This document shows positions 52,646 through 61,774 of a stretch of 64,000 nucleotides of DNA, piece after piece. The notes beneath the pieces are model-generated. The model was not told the origin of the DNA, searched no databases, and saw nothing but the letters and a program-made list of their open reading frames with translations. Origin of the DNA: Thermoanaerobacterales bacterium UBA4880 (GTDB lineage: Bacteria > Bacillota > Thermoanaerobacteria > Thermoanaerobacterales > UBA4877); the NCBI GenBank assembly GCA_002399285.1, contig DHDI01000013.1, forward strand, positions 58,497 to 122,496, read 5' to 3'. Position 1 is the stretch's first letter. The number at the start of each line of letters is the position of its first letter. Position numbers and translations under genes: made by a program.

Positions 52646-54913
52646 ATGGAAACAAAGGAGTTTAGAAACAGGTTTATTACGTATACGGTAATAATTATCC
52701 TTCTTTTTTCTGTTATCTTCGGAAGATTGATAGAGCTTCAGGTGGTTCAGGGCAGCTATTACAGAGAGTGGTCGGATGAAAAGAGACTGAGACTGATCAC
52801 CGTCAAGGCTCCGAGAGGCAAGATCACTGACGCTAACGGCGTTGAGCTGGCAAACAGCAAGCCGATCTTCTGCCTGGATATCGTGAGGACCAATATAGAC
52901 GATGACAAACTCAACAGCGTGATAATCGGAGTAATAGACATTTTAAAACAGAATGGAGAGGAGTACATAGATACCCTGCCCATTTTTTCGGACGATGATG
53001 AAAGGGTATACTTTAACTTTAAGAGTTTTGAGAATGAAGACGTAAGCGGAGACGTACTCGCGGCTAGGGAAACGCGTTGGAAAAAAGATCACGATATAGC
53101 GGCGGATGCCGATGCGCAGAAGGCTTGGGACACATTAAAGAAGAAGTATGGCATAGACGACTCATATGGCATACAGGACATAAGGCAGATAATGAATATT
53201 CGCACATTGATGTCCGAGCAGGGGTATAAATCTTATCAGCCGGTCACCATAGCCAAGGACATTTCGGAAAAGACCGTGGCTGAGCTGGAGGAGAAGCATA
53301 TAAACCTTCCCGGCGTGATGGTCGACGTGGAACCGGTCAGACAGTATCCCGAAGGCAGCCTTGCATCACAGGTACTGGGTTATATAAGCAGGATAGATAC
53401 GGACACTCTGAAGAAGCTGGATCAGACTAAATATAAACCGGACGACCTGATAGGAACGGTAGGGATAGAAAAATCCTTCGAGGAATACCTCAAAGGTACC
53501 GACGGCGGAGAGTATGTAGAGGTGGATGCCCTGGGCAGAAAGGTAAGGAGCGTATCCTATAAAGAGCCCTCCCCGGGTGACACGGTGGAACTTACGATCA
53601 AGGAAAAATTGCAGAAGGCTGCGGAACAGGGCCTGATAGAAACCATGGAGGATATAAGGGCGGGCAAAAACGGTTTTACCAGGTCGCCATACGCTCAGAT
53701 GGGAGCGGCAGTAGTCATCGACGTAAGAACAGGAGCGGTTTTGGCGCTGGCCAGTATCCCCGATTTCGATCCCAATGTATTTGCCATGGGCAGTCCGTCC
53801 GTGGAAGAATATGCCGCGCTCAACCCCAAGGATGCCACGGAGCGCACTCCCAAGCCCTTGTGGAACTATGCGACAAAGGGGGCGATACCTCCCGGGTCTA
53901 CCTTTAAGATGGTAACGGGTATGGCGGGACTTATGGAAGGAGTCATAACGCCGAAAGAACAGATACTGGATAAGGGGGTGTATCCTTATGCTCATCATCC
54001 CGCATGCTGGTTGTGGAACGAGTATCACAGGACACACGGGCTGGTGGATATTACCAAGGCAATACAGGTATCCTGCAACTATTATTTCTTTGAGGTGTCG
54101 CGGAGATTGGGCATAGATAAGCTTGCAGAGTATGCGCAGAAATTCGGCCTTGGACAGAAGACCGGCATAGAAATAGAAGAACAGGCCGGCACTATAGCCA
54201 ATCCCGGTATTTTGAAGGATACGGCGACGAACGACCTCTACTATATCAAAAACGTACTCAAGCTGATAGACCAGCATCAAGTGGATGAACTCTCGAAACT
54301 TGTCGACTCGGGAGAAATAAGGGACAGCGTCATCGTAAAGAAGATGAACGAACTGGGTATAACAGATAAAAAAGCGAGGGACAAGGTGCTGTATGCGATA
54401 AAGGGCACGCAATGGAATCTGGGTATGACTCTGAGCGCGGCCATAGGGCAGGGCCAAAACTCATTTACCCCGCTTCAGATGGCTAATTATATAGCAACTT
54501 TGGTAAACGGAGGCACGAGATACAGGCCGCATCTGCTTAAAGAGATCGACACCTACGACGGCAAGGTAGTGAAGAAGGCACAGCCGGAAGTGCTGGATAA
54601 ATTAAATTTCAATGAGGAGTATGTGGACTATATCAAAGAAGGTATGAGAGCCGTTACCGAAATGGGCGGAACGGCGTCGGGCACGTTTTCCAATTATCCC
54701 GTCCCCATCGGCGGCAAGACCGGATCGGCACAGAGACCCCCGTACAACGCTTACGGCTGGTTCGTCGGTTTTGCACCCTATGACAAGCCGGAGATTGCTG
54801 TGGCCGTCGTCATATATGAGGCCGGAAGCGGTAGCTATACCGCCCATGCGGCTAAAAACATTTTTGATGCCTACTTTGATTTGGATGAGCCGGATCAGAA
54901 TCCAATAAAATAG
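52646..54913 (+). CDS. mrdA: Class B penicillin-binding protein 2 (elongasome transpeptidase)
   Basis: The 755-residue transpeptidase partner of RodA for side-wall synthesis. A membrane anchor (about 12-30) and dimerisation domain are followed by the transpeptidase, with SxxK at S418-K421 (STFK), SCN at 476-478 and KTG at 691-693. It is longer than E. coli PBP2 because of an insertion in the dimerisation domain (about 95-200) and a charged insertion between SCN and KTG (about 530-590). All catalytic motifs are intact. A terminator follows. Confidence 0.95.
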   Translation: METKEFRNRFITYTVIIILLFSVIFGRLIELQVVQGSYYREWSDEKRLRLITVKAPRGKITDANGVELANSKPIFCLDIVRTNIDDDKLNSVIIGVIDILKQNGEEYIDTLPIFSDDDERVYFNFKSFENEDVSGDVLAARETRWKKDHDIAADADAQKAWDTLKKKYGIDDSYGIQDIRQIMNIRTLMSEQGYKSYQPVTIAKDISEKTVAELEEKHINLPGVMVDVEPVRQYPEGSLASQVLGYISRIDTDTLKKLDQTKYKPDDLIGTVGIEKSFEEYLKGTDGGEYVEVDALGRKVRSVSYKEPSPGDTVELTIKEKLQKAAEQGLIETMEDIRAGKNGFTRSPYAQMGAAVVIDVRTGAVLALASIPDFDPNVFAMGSPSVEEYAALNPKDATERTPKPLWNYATKGAIPPGSTFKMVTGMAGLMEGVITPKEQILDKGVYPYAHHPACWLWNEYHRTHGLVDITKAIQVSCNYYFFEVSRRLGIDKLAEYAQKFGLGQKTGIEIEEQAGTIANPGILKDTATNDLYYIKNVLKLIDQHQVDELSKLVDSGEIRDSVIVKKMNELGITDKKARDKVLYAIKGTQWNLGMTLSAAIGQGQNSFTPLQMANYIATLVNGGTRYRPHLLKEIDTYDGKVVKKAQPEVLDKLNFNEEYVDYIKEGMRAVTEMGGTASGTFSNYPVPIGGKTGSAQRPPYNAYGWFVGFAPYDKPEIAVAVVIYEAGSGSYTAHAAKNIFDAYFDLDEPDQNPIK

Positions 54914-54919
54914 TAATAA

Positions 54920-54954
54920 AAAAATAGATAGGTTTAATAAGACCATCTATTTTT
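54920..54954 (+). terminator. Intrinsic terminator after pbp2
   Basis: AAAAATAGAT pairs with ATCTATTTTT, with an inner GGT/ACC pairing, and leads into a T-tract. It splits the mre/pbp2 genes from min. Confidence 0.8.
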
Positions 54955-54980
54955 TTTACCCGATCAGGAGGATTTTTGCA

Positions 54981-55004
54981 ATGAATGAAGAAATAACAAA
55001 GTAG
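54981..55004 (+). CDS. Possible seven-codon upstream reading frame before minC
   Basis: An ATG with AGGAGG 9 bases upstream starts MNEEITK and stops at TAG 55004, 18 bases before minC. The ribosome binding site is among the strongest in the neighbourhood. It might be a leader peptide, a coupling element or a remnant. No attenuator structure was seen after it. Confidence 0.35.
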   Translation: MNEEITK

Positions 55005-55022
55005 TAGATACGGAGGATAAAT

Positions 55023-55625
55023 ATGTCTAAACTCGATATAAAGGGCATGCGAAACAGGCTTATCATTAATATTGACGATCATGATGATTTTATGGAGGCT
55101 TACAAAGACCTGGACGAAAGGTTGGGGAGATCCGCCGATTTCTACAAAAATTCTCATATGAAGGCAATCGTTAGGGGGAAGAAATTGGATCAAGGCGAAA
55201 GAGATATGATGAGAGAGCTTCTGGAATTCAGATATGGTTTTAAGACATTATTCATTAGCTCCGCCGATCAAAAAAATAATGATTCGGTAAAATTTATTCA
55301 GGGTACCGTCAGATCGGGTCAGCTTGTGGAAGAACCGGGCCATATAGTGGTTTTGGGGGATACCAACGACGGCTCGGAGATAAGAGCCGGAGGCAATATT
55401 ATTGTTATGGGCAGGACAAACGGACTGCTGCATGCAGGCTATCCCGATAAAAGCGATGCCGTCGTTGCTGCGGTCAGGATGGAAAGCCTTCAGATACGGA
55501 TTGGGAATAACATCTCGCGGGCTCCCGACGCAAAAGTATACCGGGCCGACGTTCCCGAAATCGCTTATGTAAAAGATGGAAAAATTATTATAGAACCTCT
55601 TAACCAAAAAAGTAAAATGTTGTAA
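55023..55625 (+). CDS. minC: Septum-site inhibitor MinC
   Basis: A 200-residue FtsZ antagonist. The N-terminal domain is at about 1-95. The C-terminal beta-helix (about 100-190) has the glycine-rich pattern 'VLGDTNDGSEIRAGGNIIVMG' expected for MinD and FtsZ binding. GGAGG precedes ATG 55023. minD follows within 25 bases. Confidence 0.94.
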   Translation: MSKLDIKGMRNRLIINIDDHDDFMEAYKDLDERLGRSADFYKNSHMKAIVRGKKLDQGERDMMRELLEFRYGFKTLFISSADQKNNDSVKFIQGTVRSGQLVEEPGHIVVLGDTNDGSEIRAGGNIIVMGRTNGLLHAGYPDKSDAVVAAVRMESLQIRIGNNISRAPDAKVYRADVPEIAYVKDGKIIIEPLNQKSKML

Positions 55626-55650
55626 AATATAGTTGAGGAGGGATTGAAGG

Positions 55651-56451
55651 ATGGGAACAGTTTTCGTAGTAACTTCGGGAAAGGGCGGAGTAGGTAAGAC
55701 GACCACGACCGCTAACATAGGAACAGGACTGGCATTGGCAGGAAATAAGGTGGCTTTGGTGGATGCGGATATCGGCCTGAGAAATCTGGACGTGGTCATG
55801 GGCCTTGAGAACAGGATCGTCTATGATATAGTGGATGTCGTTGAAGGAGAATGCAGATTGAGGCAGGCCTTGATAAAGGACAAGCGCTATGAGGGACTCT
55901 ATCTGCTGCCCGCTGCGCAGACGAAGGATAAGACGGCCATAAGCCCCGAGCAGATGCAAAAGCTATGCAATGAACTCAAAGAAGAATTTGACTATATCAT
56001 AGTGGATTGTCCGGCAGGGATAGAGCAGGGCTTTAAAAATGCCATTGCCGGCGCGGACAGGGCGATAGTGGTAACTACGCCGGAGGTATCGGCCGTAAGG
56101 GACGCGGATAGGATAATAGGCCTGCTTGAAGCGAATGACCTGAGGGACGATTATCTCATCATAAACAGGATACGTATGGATATGGTCAAGCACAACGACA
56201 TGCTGAGCATAGACGATATGCTGGATTTTCTTGCCATAACCCTTGTGGGAGTAGTTCCGGATGATGAAAAGATAGTCATCTCGACCAATAGGGGAGAGCC
56301 GGCTGTCACCGACGATAAATCCATGGCGGGCAAGGCCTATAGGAATATAACCAAAAGGCTGCTGGGAGAGGATGTGCCGTTTATGGATCTCAATACCGAT
56401 GATAGTTTCTTTGGACGGCTGAAAAAATTGTTTGGCATCGGCGCAAAATAG
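55651..56451 (+). CDS. minD: Septum-site ATPase MinD
   Basis: A 266-residue ParA-type ATPase that binds the membrane and recruits MinC. The deviant Walker A KGGVGKTTT is at about 11-19. The switch region is 'VDADIGLRNLDVVMG' near 38-52, and the C-terminal amphipathic 'FGRLKKLFG' helix is the membrane-targeting sequence. Confidence 0.97.
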   Translation: MGTVFVVTSGKGGVGKTTTTANIGTGLALAGNKVALVDADIGLRNLDVVMGLENRIVYDIVDVVEGECRLRQALIKDKRYEGLYLLPAAQTKDKTAISPEQMQKLCNELKEEFDYIIVDCPAGIEQGFKNAIAGADRAIVVTTPEVSAVRDADRIIGLLEANDLRDDYLIINRIRMDMVKHNDMLSIDDMLDFLAITLVGVVPDDEKIVISTNRGEPAVTDDKSMAGKAYRNITKRLLGEDVPFMDLNTDDSFFGRLKKLFGIGAK

Positions 56452-56464
56452 AGGAGGTATGGTT

Positions 56465-56740
56465 ATGGGACTTTTTGATTTTTCTTCCAGGGGGAGTAGT
56501 AAGGATGTTGCCAAGGAACGGCTCCGTTCTATACTTGTGCAGGATCGGACCAATGTATATCCTCAATATCTTGATATGATAAAAAATGACATTGTCAAAG
56601 TCATATCCGACTATGTCGAGATCGATACCAACGGCATGGAGATCAAGATAGCCAATGTGCTCAGGGCTTCAGACAATACCAACGTGCCGGAACTCGTTGC
56701 CAATGTGCCGATAAAGAGGATGAAGAACATAGGGAAATGA
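56465..56740 (+). CDS. minE: Cell division topological factor MinE
   Basis: A 91-residue partner that stimulates MinD and drives pole-to-pole oscillation. The N-terminal 'GLFDFSSRG' segment can act in membrane binding, 'AKERLRSILVQDRT' is the MinD-contact region, and the C-terminal half is the dimerisation domain. Start ATG 56465 has GAGGAGG 7 bases upstream. MinE instead of DivIVA/MinJ control is usual in many Clostridia. Confidence 0.95.
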   Translation: MGLFDFSSRGSSKDVAKERLRSILVQDRTNVYPQYLDMIKNDIVKVISDYVEIDTNGMEIKIANVLRASDNTNVPELVANVPIKRMKNIGK

Positions 56741-56810
56741 GCAGCCAATATTTTCATTTAAAGTGCCGCCTCACTATGTGTTATAATTATAGGATATGGG
56801 GTGGTGCAAA

Positions 56811-57920
56811 ATGATCGATAAAAAACTTATAAAAAATATCGATTTTGTCCTTCTTATTTGTATATATATTGTGTCTGCGATCGGGCTGATTGCGATAAGC
56901 AGCGCCACCCATGTGCAGGAGAGCGGTTCTTATTCTTCGGTCATAAAACAGGCGCTGTCGCTTGCCATAGGAACGGTCGCATTTATTGTAATGATCAGCT
57001 TTGATTATAGTTATCTGAGCGCCTACAGCAAATATATATATATATTTAATATTATCATTCTCTTAATGGTATGGGTCGCGGGCATCGGTCATCAGTCGAA
57101 GGGCGCGCAGAGTTGGATCGCCCTCGGATTTTTAAATTTCCAGCCTTCGGAGTTTGCAAAGGTGGCAATTATTATAAGCCTGTCTAAATTTTTGGCGGAC
57201 AGGGATGGACCGCTGGACAATGCGCATGATGTGCTCATGGTATTGCTCAATGTCGGCATACCGTTCATATTGATCTTTATACAGCCGGACTTGGGAACGG
57301 CGCTGGTATTTGCCGCGGTTACCATAGGAATGCTTCTCATTTATGGAGTCGACTTCAAGTGGATACTCGCGGGAGGAGCGACCTTGGCTGTCTCTATGCC
57401 TATAATATGGTTTTATGCATTGGAGCCGCATCAGAAGAACAGGATCATCACCTTCTTAAATCCCAGCCTTGATCCGCTTAAAACAGGCTATCATGCGATA
57501 CAGTCAAAAATCGCGGTAGGCTCGGGAATGTTGACGGGAAGAGGTTTGTATAACGGGACTCAGACGCAGCTGAATTTCCTGCCGGAAGCCCGTACGGACT
57601 TCATCTTTTCCGTGGTGGGGGAAGAGCTTGGCTTTGTCGGAGCCGCGACCATTGTGCTGCTCTATTTTATCATATTATATAGGATAATCAGGATAGCCAT
57701 GAAGGCGAAAGATAAATTCGGCATGTATCTATGCGTGGGTGTGGCTTCTATGTTTTTATTCCAGATATTCGAAAATATAGGCATGACCATAGGGCTGATG
57801 CCTATAACCGGTATAACGCTGCCCTTCATGAGTTATGGCGGCAGTTCGCTTTTGGCAAACATGATTTCCTTGGGTATGGTGATAAACGTGGGTATGAGAA
57901 AGCAAAAGATAAACTTCTGA
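56811..57920 (+). CDS. rodA: SEDS glycosyltransferase RodA
   Basis: A 369-residue polytopic enzyme (about ten helices) that polymerises lipid II together with PBP2. '[11 protein letters not shown]' near 95-105, '[12 protein letters not shown]' near 155 and 'GEELGFVG' near 275 are SEDS signatures. RodA rather than FtsW is favoured by the neighbours mreBCD and pbp2. Start ATG 56811 has GGGGTGG upstream. Confidence 0.92.
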   Translation: MIDKKLIKNIDFVLLICIYIVSAIGLIAISSATHVQESGSYSSVIKQALSLAIGTVAFIVMISFDYSYLSAYSKYIYIFNIIILLMVWVAGIGHQSKGAQSWIALGFLNFQPSEFAKVAIIISLSKFLADRDGPLDNAHDVLMVLLNVGIPFILIFIQPDLGTALVFAAVTIGMLLIYGVDFKWILAGGATLAVSMPIIWFYALEPHQKNRIITFLNPSLDPLKTGYHAIQSKIAVGSGMLTGRGLYNGTQTQLNFLPEARTDFIFSVVGEELGFVGAATIVLLYFIILYRIIRIAMKAKDKFGMYLCVGVASMFLFQIFENIGMTIGLMPITGITLPFMSYGGSSLLANMISLGMVINVGMRKQKINF

Positions 57921-57931
57921 GGAGTGATTGC

Positions 57932-58366
57932 ATGAATATTGCTCTTGTGGCTCATGATGCGAAGAAAAAGCAGATGATAAACTTCGCTGTGGCGTATAGG
58001 GACATATTGGCCGGTCACACTTTGTTTGCAACGGGAGCTACGGGCGAATTGGTGGAGGAGCACACGGGACTCAACGTGCACAAGTTCCGGCCGGGCCCGT
58101 TGGGGGGCGACCAGCAGATCGGGTCCATGATAGCGCAGGATGAGATGGACATGGTCGTTTTCCTGAGGGACCCGCTTACGGCACAGCCGCATGAGCCTGA
58201 CATAACTGCACTTCTGCGCATCTGCGACGTCCATAATATACCGCTGGCAACGAATATGGCCTCGGCGGAGGTGCTGATAAAAGGACTTTCGCGGGGAGAT
58301 TTGGCTTGGCGCGAGGTCATAAATCCCATGCTTGGACAAAATGACGGGCAATGCAGTGAATGTTGA
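57932..58366 (+). CDS. mgsA: Methylglyoxal synthase
   Basis: A 144-residue homohexameric enzyme that converts dihydroxyacetone phosphate to methylglyoxal. '[10 protein letters not shown]' at 5-14, 'GATGELVEE' near 36, the catalytic aspartate in '[10 protein letters not shown]' near 57-66, and '[14 protein letters not shown]' near 80-93 are all present. GAGGAG precedes the ATG. It lies 11 bases after rodA and is often found in this cluster in Clostridia. Confidence 0.96.
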   Translation: MNIALVAHDAKKKQMINFAVAYRDILAGHTLFATGATGELVEEHTGLNVHKFRPGPLGGDQQIGSMIAQDEMDMVVFLRDPLTAQPHEPDITALLRICDVHNIPLATNMASAEVLIKGLSRGDLAWREVINPMLGQNDGQCSEC

Positions 58367-58412
58367 CTAAATATCCCTGCTTTGAACCATAATGAATAAT
58401 GTAATAAAGAAT

Positions 58413-58464
58413 GCCTCCTTCAAATATATTTAATTAATAGAATAAGGACGAAGGAGGCCTCCTT
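58413..58464 (+). promoter_or_regulatory. Shine-Dalgarno palindrome and upstream complement before the M23 gene
   Basis: AAGGAGGCCTCCTT (58451-58464) is a perfect 14-bp palindrome ending immediately before ATG 58465, so a full Shine-Dalgarno sequence is followed by its own complement as the spacer. A further copy of the complement, GCCTCCTTC (58413-58421), pairs with GAAGGAGGC (58450-58458) across a 28-base AT-rich loop. Either pairing would hide the site. Confidence 0.6.
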
Positions 58465-59178
58465 ATGTATAAAGTACAATACGGCGGAAAGATCAAGGGG
58501 AGCGGACAAAAGAACCTGAAGAGCAGAGCTGCCAGGGTATTGCAGCAGACTGCGGTATCGCTTTTGATACTGGCGATATTGCTTACTCTATCATCCGTCA
58601 AGGTATCATTTTTCAAAAAAACCGTGGGTTATGTCAAAAAGGGCCTGGCCTACGATTATACCGTTGAAGACGGTATCAACGGCGTTAAATATGTATTCAA
58701 ACAGATCCCGGTTTTTCGCGACAAAATAGTCTCGGTATTTAAGAATATGGACAGCGGGGATACCCAACAGAAGATGGTAATGCCGGCGGAGGGTCCGATA
58801 ACCTCGAAGTTTGGCATGAGGGTGCATCCCGTCTTTAATGACCTAAGGATGCATCAGGGAATAGACATAGGCGTGGAAGAAGGTACGCCGGTAAAGGCGG
58901 TGCTGGATGGCAGCGTTGAAAAGGTGGATTACGACAGTGAACTGGGCAAGTATGTTCTTTTAAAGCATAATGACAGGCTGGAAACACTATATGGACATCT
59001 GTCCGAGATAACGGTAAGCGTAAATGACAAAGTAAAGCAAAACGATACCATCGGGAAATCGGGAGCGACAGGCTTGGTAACGTCTCCAAACCTTCACTTT
59101 GAGGTATGGGAGAATGAGAAAGCCGTAGATCCTTTGACAAAAATCGATGACGATTCTGATGAAAAAATATTGAATTAG
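58465..59178 (+). CDS. SpoIVFA-like M23 (LytM) membrane protein
   Basis: A 237-residue protein with one membrane helix (about 30-50) and an outer LytM domain (about 105-225). Zinc ligands H130, D134 and H211 and the GHLS histidine H178 are kept, but the first histidine of the HxH pair is asparagine (N209 in 'SPNLHFEVW'), so endopeptidase activity may be weak or absent. In Bacillus the equivalent place in the mre-min cluster holds SpoIVFA, which holds and controls the SpoIVFB protease; here no spoIVFB follows. A SpoIIQ-like or active wall hydrolase is the alternative. The ribosome binding site lies in a palindrome. Confidence 0.75.
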   Translation: MYKVQYGGKIKGSGQKNLKSRAARVLQQTAVSLLILAILLTLSSVKVSFFKKTVGYVKKGLAYDYTVEDGINGVKYVFKQIPVFRDKIVSVFKNMDSGDTQQKMVMPAEGPITSKFGMRVHPVFNDLRMHQGIDIGVEEGTPVKAVLDGSVEKVDYDSELGKYVLLKHNDRLETLYGHLSEITVSVNDKVKQNDTIGKSGATGLVTSPNLHFEVWENEKAVDPLTKIDDDSDEKILN

Positions 59179-59265
59179 AGCAAAATTAAAAATGGTATAA
59201 TATAAAAATATAAATCAGTTTATGATAAAATATTAATGTTATCAACAAAGGAAACGAGGAAGTAT

Positions 59266-61119
59266 ATGCTGAAGGACAAACTGCTGAACGAGATATTGCC
59301 TAAGGTTGAAAAGCCTGCTAGATATATAGGCAACGAATTGAACAGCGTACACAAGGAATACGAAAGCGGAATGGTCAGGTTTGTATTTGCCTTTCCCGAT
59401 ACTTATGAAATCGGCATGTCACATTTGGGTATAAAGATATTGTACCATCTGTTAAATAAAAGAGAAGATGTCGTGTGCGAGAGGGTTTTTGCGCCCTGGG
59501 TCGATATGGAAGAGATATTAAGGAGAGAAGGACTGCCTCTTTTTTCTCTTGAAAGTATGACTCCGATCGCGGACTTTGACATCATAGGATTTACCCTGCA
59601 GTATGAGATGAGTTATACGAATATCTTAAATATGCTTTCTCTGGCGGGAATACCCATGGATGCCGCGGACCGTGACGACTCTCATCCCTATGTGATAGCC
59701 GGAGGACCGTGTGCATACAATCCCGAACCCTTGGCACAGTTTATAGACTTTTTTGTCATGGGGGAAGGCGAAGAGGTCATCGGAGAAATAATGGACGTCT
59801 ATAAGGAATGCAGGAAAAAGGGCACGTCCAGACAGGATCTGCTGCGCCGGATGGCGGATGTGGACGGCGTTTATGTGCCGTCGCTGTACGTCATGACATA
59901 TAATGAGGACGGCACGGTCAGAAGCGTGAAACCGGTAAGCGACGATCTGCCCGCAAGGATAAAGAAGCGCGCAGTCAAAAAGATGGACGAGGTCTATTAT
60001 CCCGACAATATGATCGTGCCTTACCTTCAGACTGTGCATGACCGCATCATGCTGGAAATATTCAGGGGATGTACGCGGGGATGCCGCTTTTGCCAGGCCG
60101 GAATGATTTACAGGCCGGTCAGGGAGCGCTCGGTCGAAAACCTGATGGACCTGGCTGAGAAGCTTGTGGCGTCCACGGGATATGACGAGATATCCTTAGT
60201 TTCTTTGAGCAGCTGCGACTATACCTTTCTGGATGAACTGATAGAATCCCTCATGGATAAATTTAAAGAAAAGGGGATAGGGATATCCCTGCCGTCGCTG
60301 CGGATAGACTCGAATTATGTGGATATATTCAATAAGATCGAGGAGGTCAGAAAGTCGGGCATAACTTTGGCGCCCGAGGCAGGCTCACAGCGCCTCAGGG
60401 ACGTTATCAACAAAAACGTGACCGAGCAGGACCTTGTCAATGCGGTCAGCGCGGCCTTTAAATTCGGCTGGCGCACGTTAAAACTCTACTTCATGATAGG
60501 CTTGCCTACGGAGACTGATGAAGACCTGGAAGGCATAGCGGAGCTTGGGGAGACCGTATTGAGAGAATATAAAAAGATCCACGGTAATACAAGGGGTCTT
60601 AAGGTGACTCTCAGTGCGTCGTCCTTTGTGCCTAAGCCCCATACTCCTTTTCAATGGGAGCCGCAGGACAGCATAGAGGAGATAATGAGAAAGCAGTCCC
60701 TTGCCAGGAGCAAAATAAGGGGACAGGCACTGAGATTCACATATCACGATGCCAAGCTGAGTTTCTTGGAAGCGGTCATTTCACGGGGAGACAGGCGTAT
60801 ATCCATGGTGCTGAAGAGGGCTTGGGAAAAGGGGTGCCGCTTTGACTCATGGAACGAATACTTTAAATTTGACCTATGGATGGAAGCATTTAAAGAAACC
60901 GGGATCGATCCCGGCTTTTACGCATCCAGGAAGAGACCGGACGATGAAGTCTTTCCTTGGGATCACATTGACGTCGGAGTAAATAAAGAGTTTTTGAAGC
61001 GGGAGAGAGACAGGGCATACAAGGGCCGGACCACTTTCGATTGCCGGAAGCACTGCATAAAATGCGGCGTACAAGATTTGGAAGAGGGGCTGAAATGCTA
61101 TGGACAGGATCAGGGTTAA
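59266..61119 (+). CDS. B12-binding-type radical SAM protein (TIGR03960 family)
   Basis: A 617-residue radical SAM enzyme. The N-terminal third (about 25-180) has the Rossmann-like features of a B12-binding domain. The radical SAM cluster motif CTRGCRFC is near 268-275, with 'LSSCDYT', 'PSLRID' and 'LAPEAGSQ' downstream. The family is always paired with the DUF2344 protein encoded next and lies before rng-rplU in Clostridia; the substrate is unknown. ATG 59266 follows GAGGAAG. It overlaps the next gene by 20 bases. Confidence 0.9.
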   Translation: MLKDKLLNEILPKVEKPARYIGNELNSVHKEYESGMVRFVFAFPDTYEIGMSHLGIKILYHLLNKREDVVCERVFAPWVDMEEILRREGLPLFSLESMTPIADFDIIGFTLQYEMSYTNILNMLSLAGIPMDAADRDDSHPYVIAGGPCAYNPEPLAQFIDFFVMGEGEEVIGEIMDVYKECRKKGTSRQDLLRRMADVDGVYVPSLYVMTYNEDGTVRSVKPVSDDLPARIKKRAVKKMDEVYYPDNMIVPYLQTVHDRIMLEIFRGCTRGCRFCQAGMIYRPVRERSVENLMDLAEKLVASTGYDEISLVSLSSCDYTFLDELIESLMDKFKEKGIGISLPSLRIDSNYVDIFNKIEEVRKSGITLAPEAGSQRLRDVINKNVTEQDLVNAVSAAFKFGWRTLKLYFMIGLPTETDEDLEGIAELGETVLREYKKIHGNTRGLKVTLSASSFVPKPHTPFQWEPQDSIEEIMRKQSLARSKIRGQALRFTYHDAKLSFLEAVISRGDRRISMVLKRAWEKGCRFDSWNEYFKFDLWMEAFKETGIDPGFYASRKRPDDEVFPWDHIDVGVNKEFLKRERDRAYKGRTTFDCRKHCIKCGVQDLEEGLKCYGQDQG

Positions 61120-61774
61120 ATACACGAAGGGAAGGGATGTAAGATATATTTCGCATCTGGACTTGATGAGGGCGTTGGAGAGGGCGCTTCGGAGAGCCGA
61201 AATACCCTTTGCGCTAACGGAGGGCTTTAATCCTAAACCCAAGATGAATTTTTCTCCCCCGCTTTCGCTGGGATATGTCAGTTGTGCGGAATACTTTGAC
61301 GTCGACTTCACGACGGATATGCCGCCCGAAACATTTATATCTAAGATGAACGATGTGTTCCCCGTGGGAATAGGGATCACCGAGGCAGTCAAGATAGACC
61401 GCGCTTCGAAATCGCTGAACAGTATTATAAACGGCGCCCGGTACGTGATCCGTTACCCCTTTGGCAGCGATATTGCGGACAGAGCCGGTGAATTTTTGAA
61501 TAATGAAATAATCATCGAGAAGAAGAGCAAGAGGGGCGTCAAGACTGTGGATATAAAACCGCTGATATATGATTTTTCCGTCAAGGGCGAGGATACGATA
61601 GAAACTTGGCTACCGGCGGGCAGCACTGAGAGCATAAATCCGATGTACGTGCTTAAGGCATACCTGGATTTTGCCGGGGGAGAATTTCGTGAAGAGGGTG
61701 CATTTATAACGAGGACGGAGCAATATATCGACAGGGATGGGAATACGCCGATGCAGGCGGGTGTGTGCGCGTGA
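61100..61774 (+). CDS. DUF2344 / TIGR03936 partner of the radical SAM protein
   Basis: A 224-residue protein beginning 'IRVKYTKGRDVRYISHLDLMRALERALRRAEIPF', the signature of the DUF2344 family. In some genomes this domain is fused to the radical SAM protein, so a joint function, possibly RNA or ribosome modification given the neighbourhood, is plausible but unproven. It overlaps both neighbours (20 bases upstream, 4 bases downstream), so translation is tightly coupled. Confidence 0.9.
   Translation: MDRIRVKYTKGRDVRYISHLDLMRALERALRRAEIPFALTEGFNPKPKMNFSPPLSLGYVSCAEYFDVDFTTDMPPETFISKMNDVFPVGIGITEAVKIDRASKSLNSIINGARYVIRYPFGSDIADRAGEFLNNEIIIEKKSKRGVKTVDIKPLIYDFSVKGEDTIETWLPAGSTESINPMYVLKAYLDFAGGEFREEGAFITRTEQYIDRDGNTPMQAGVCA

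Noticed and set aside
53366..54457. A 363-codon minus-strand frame within the pbp2 gene
   Set aside because: It mirrors the codon pattern of the pbp2 gene and has no family features.
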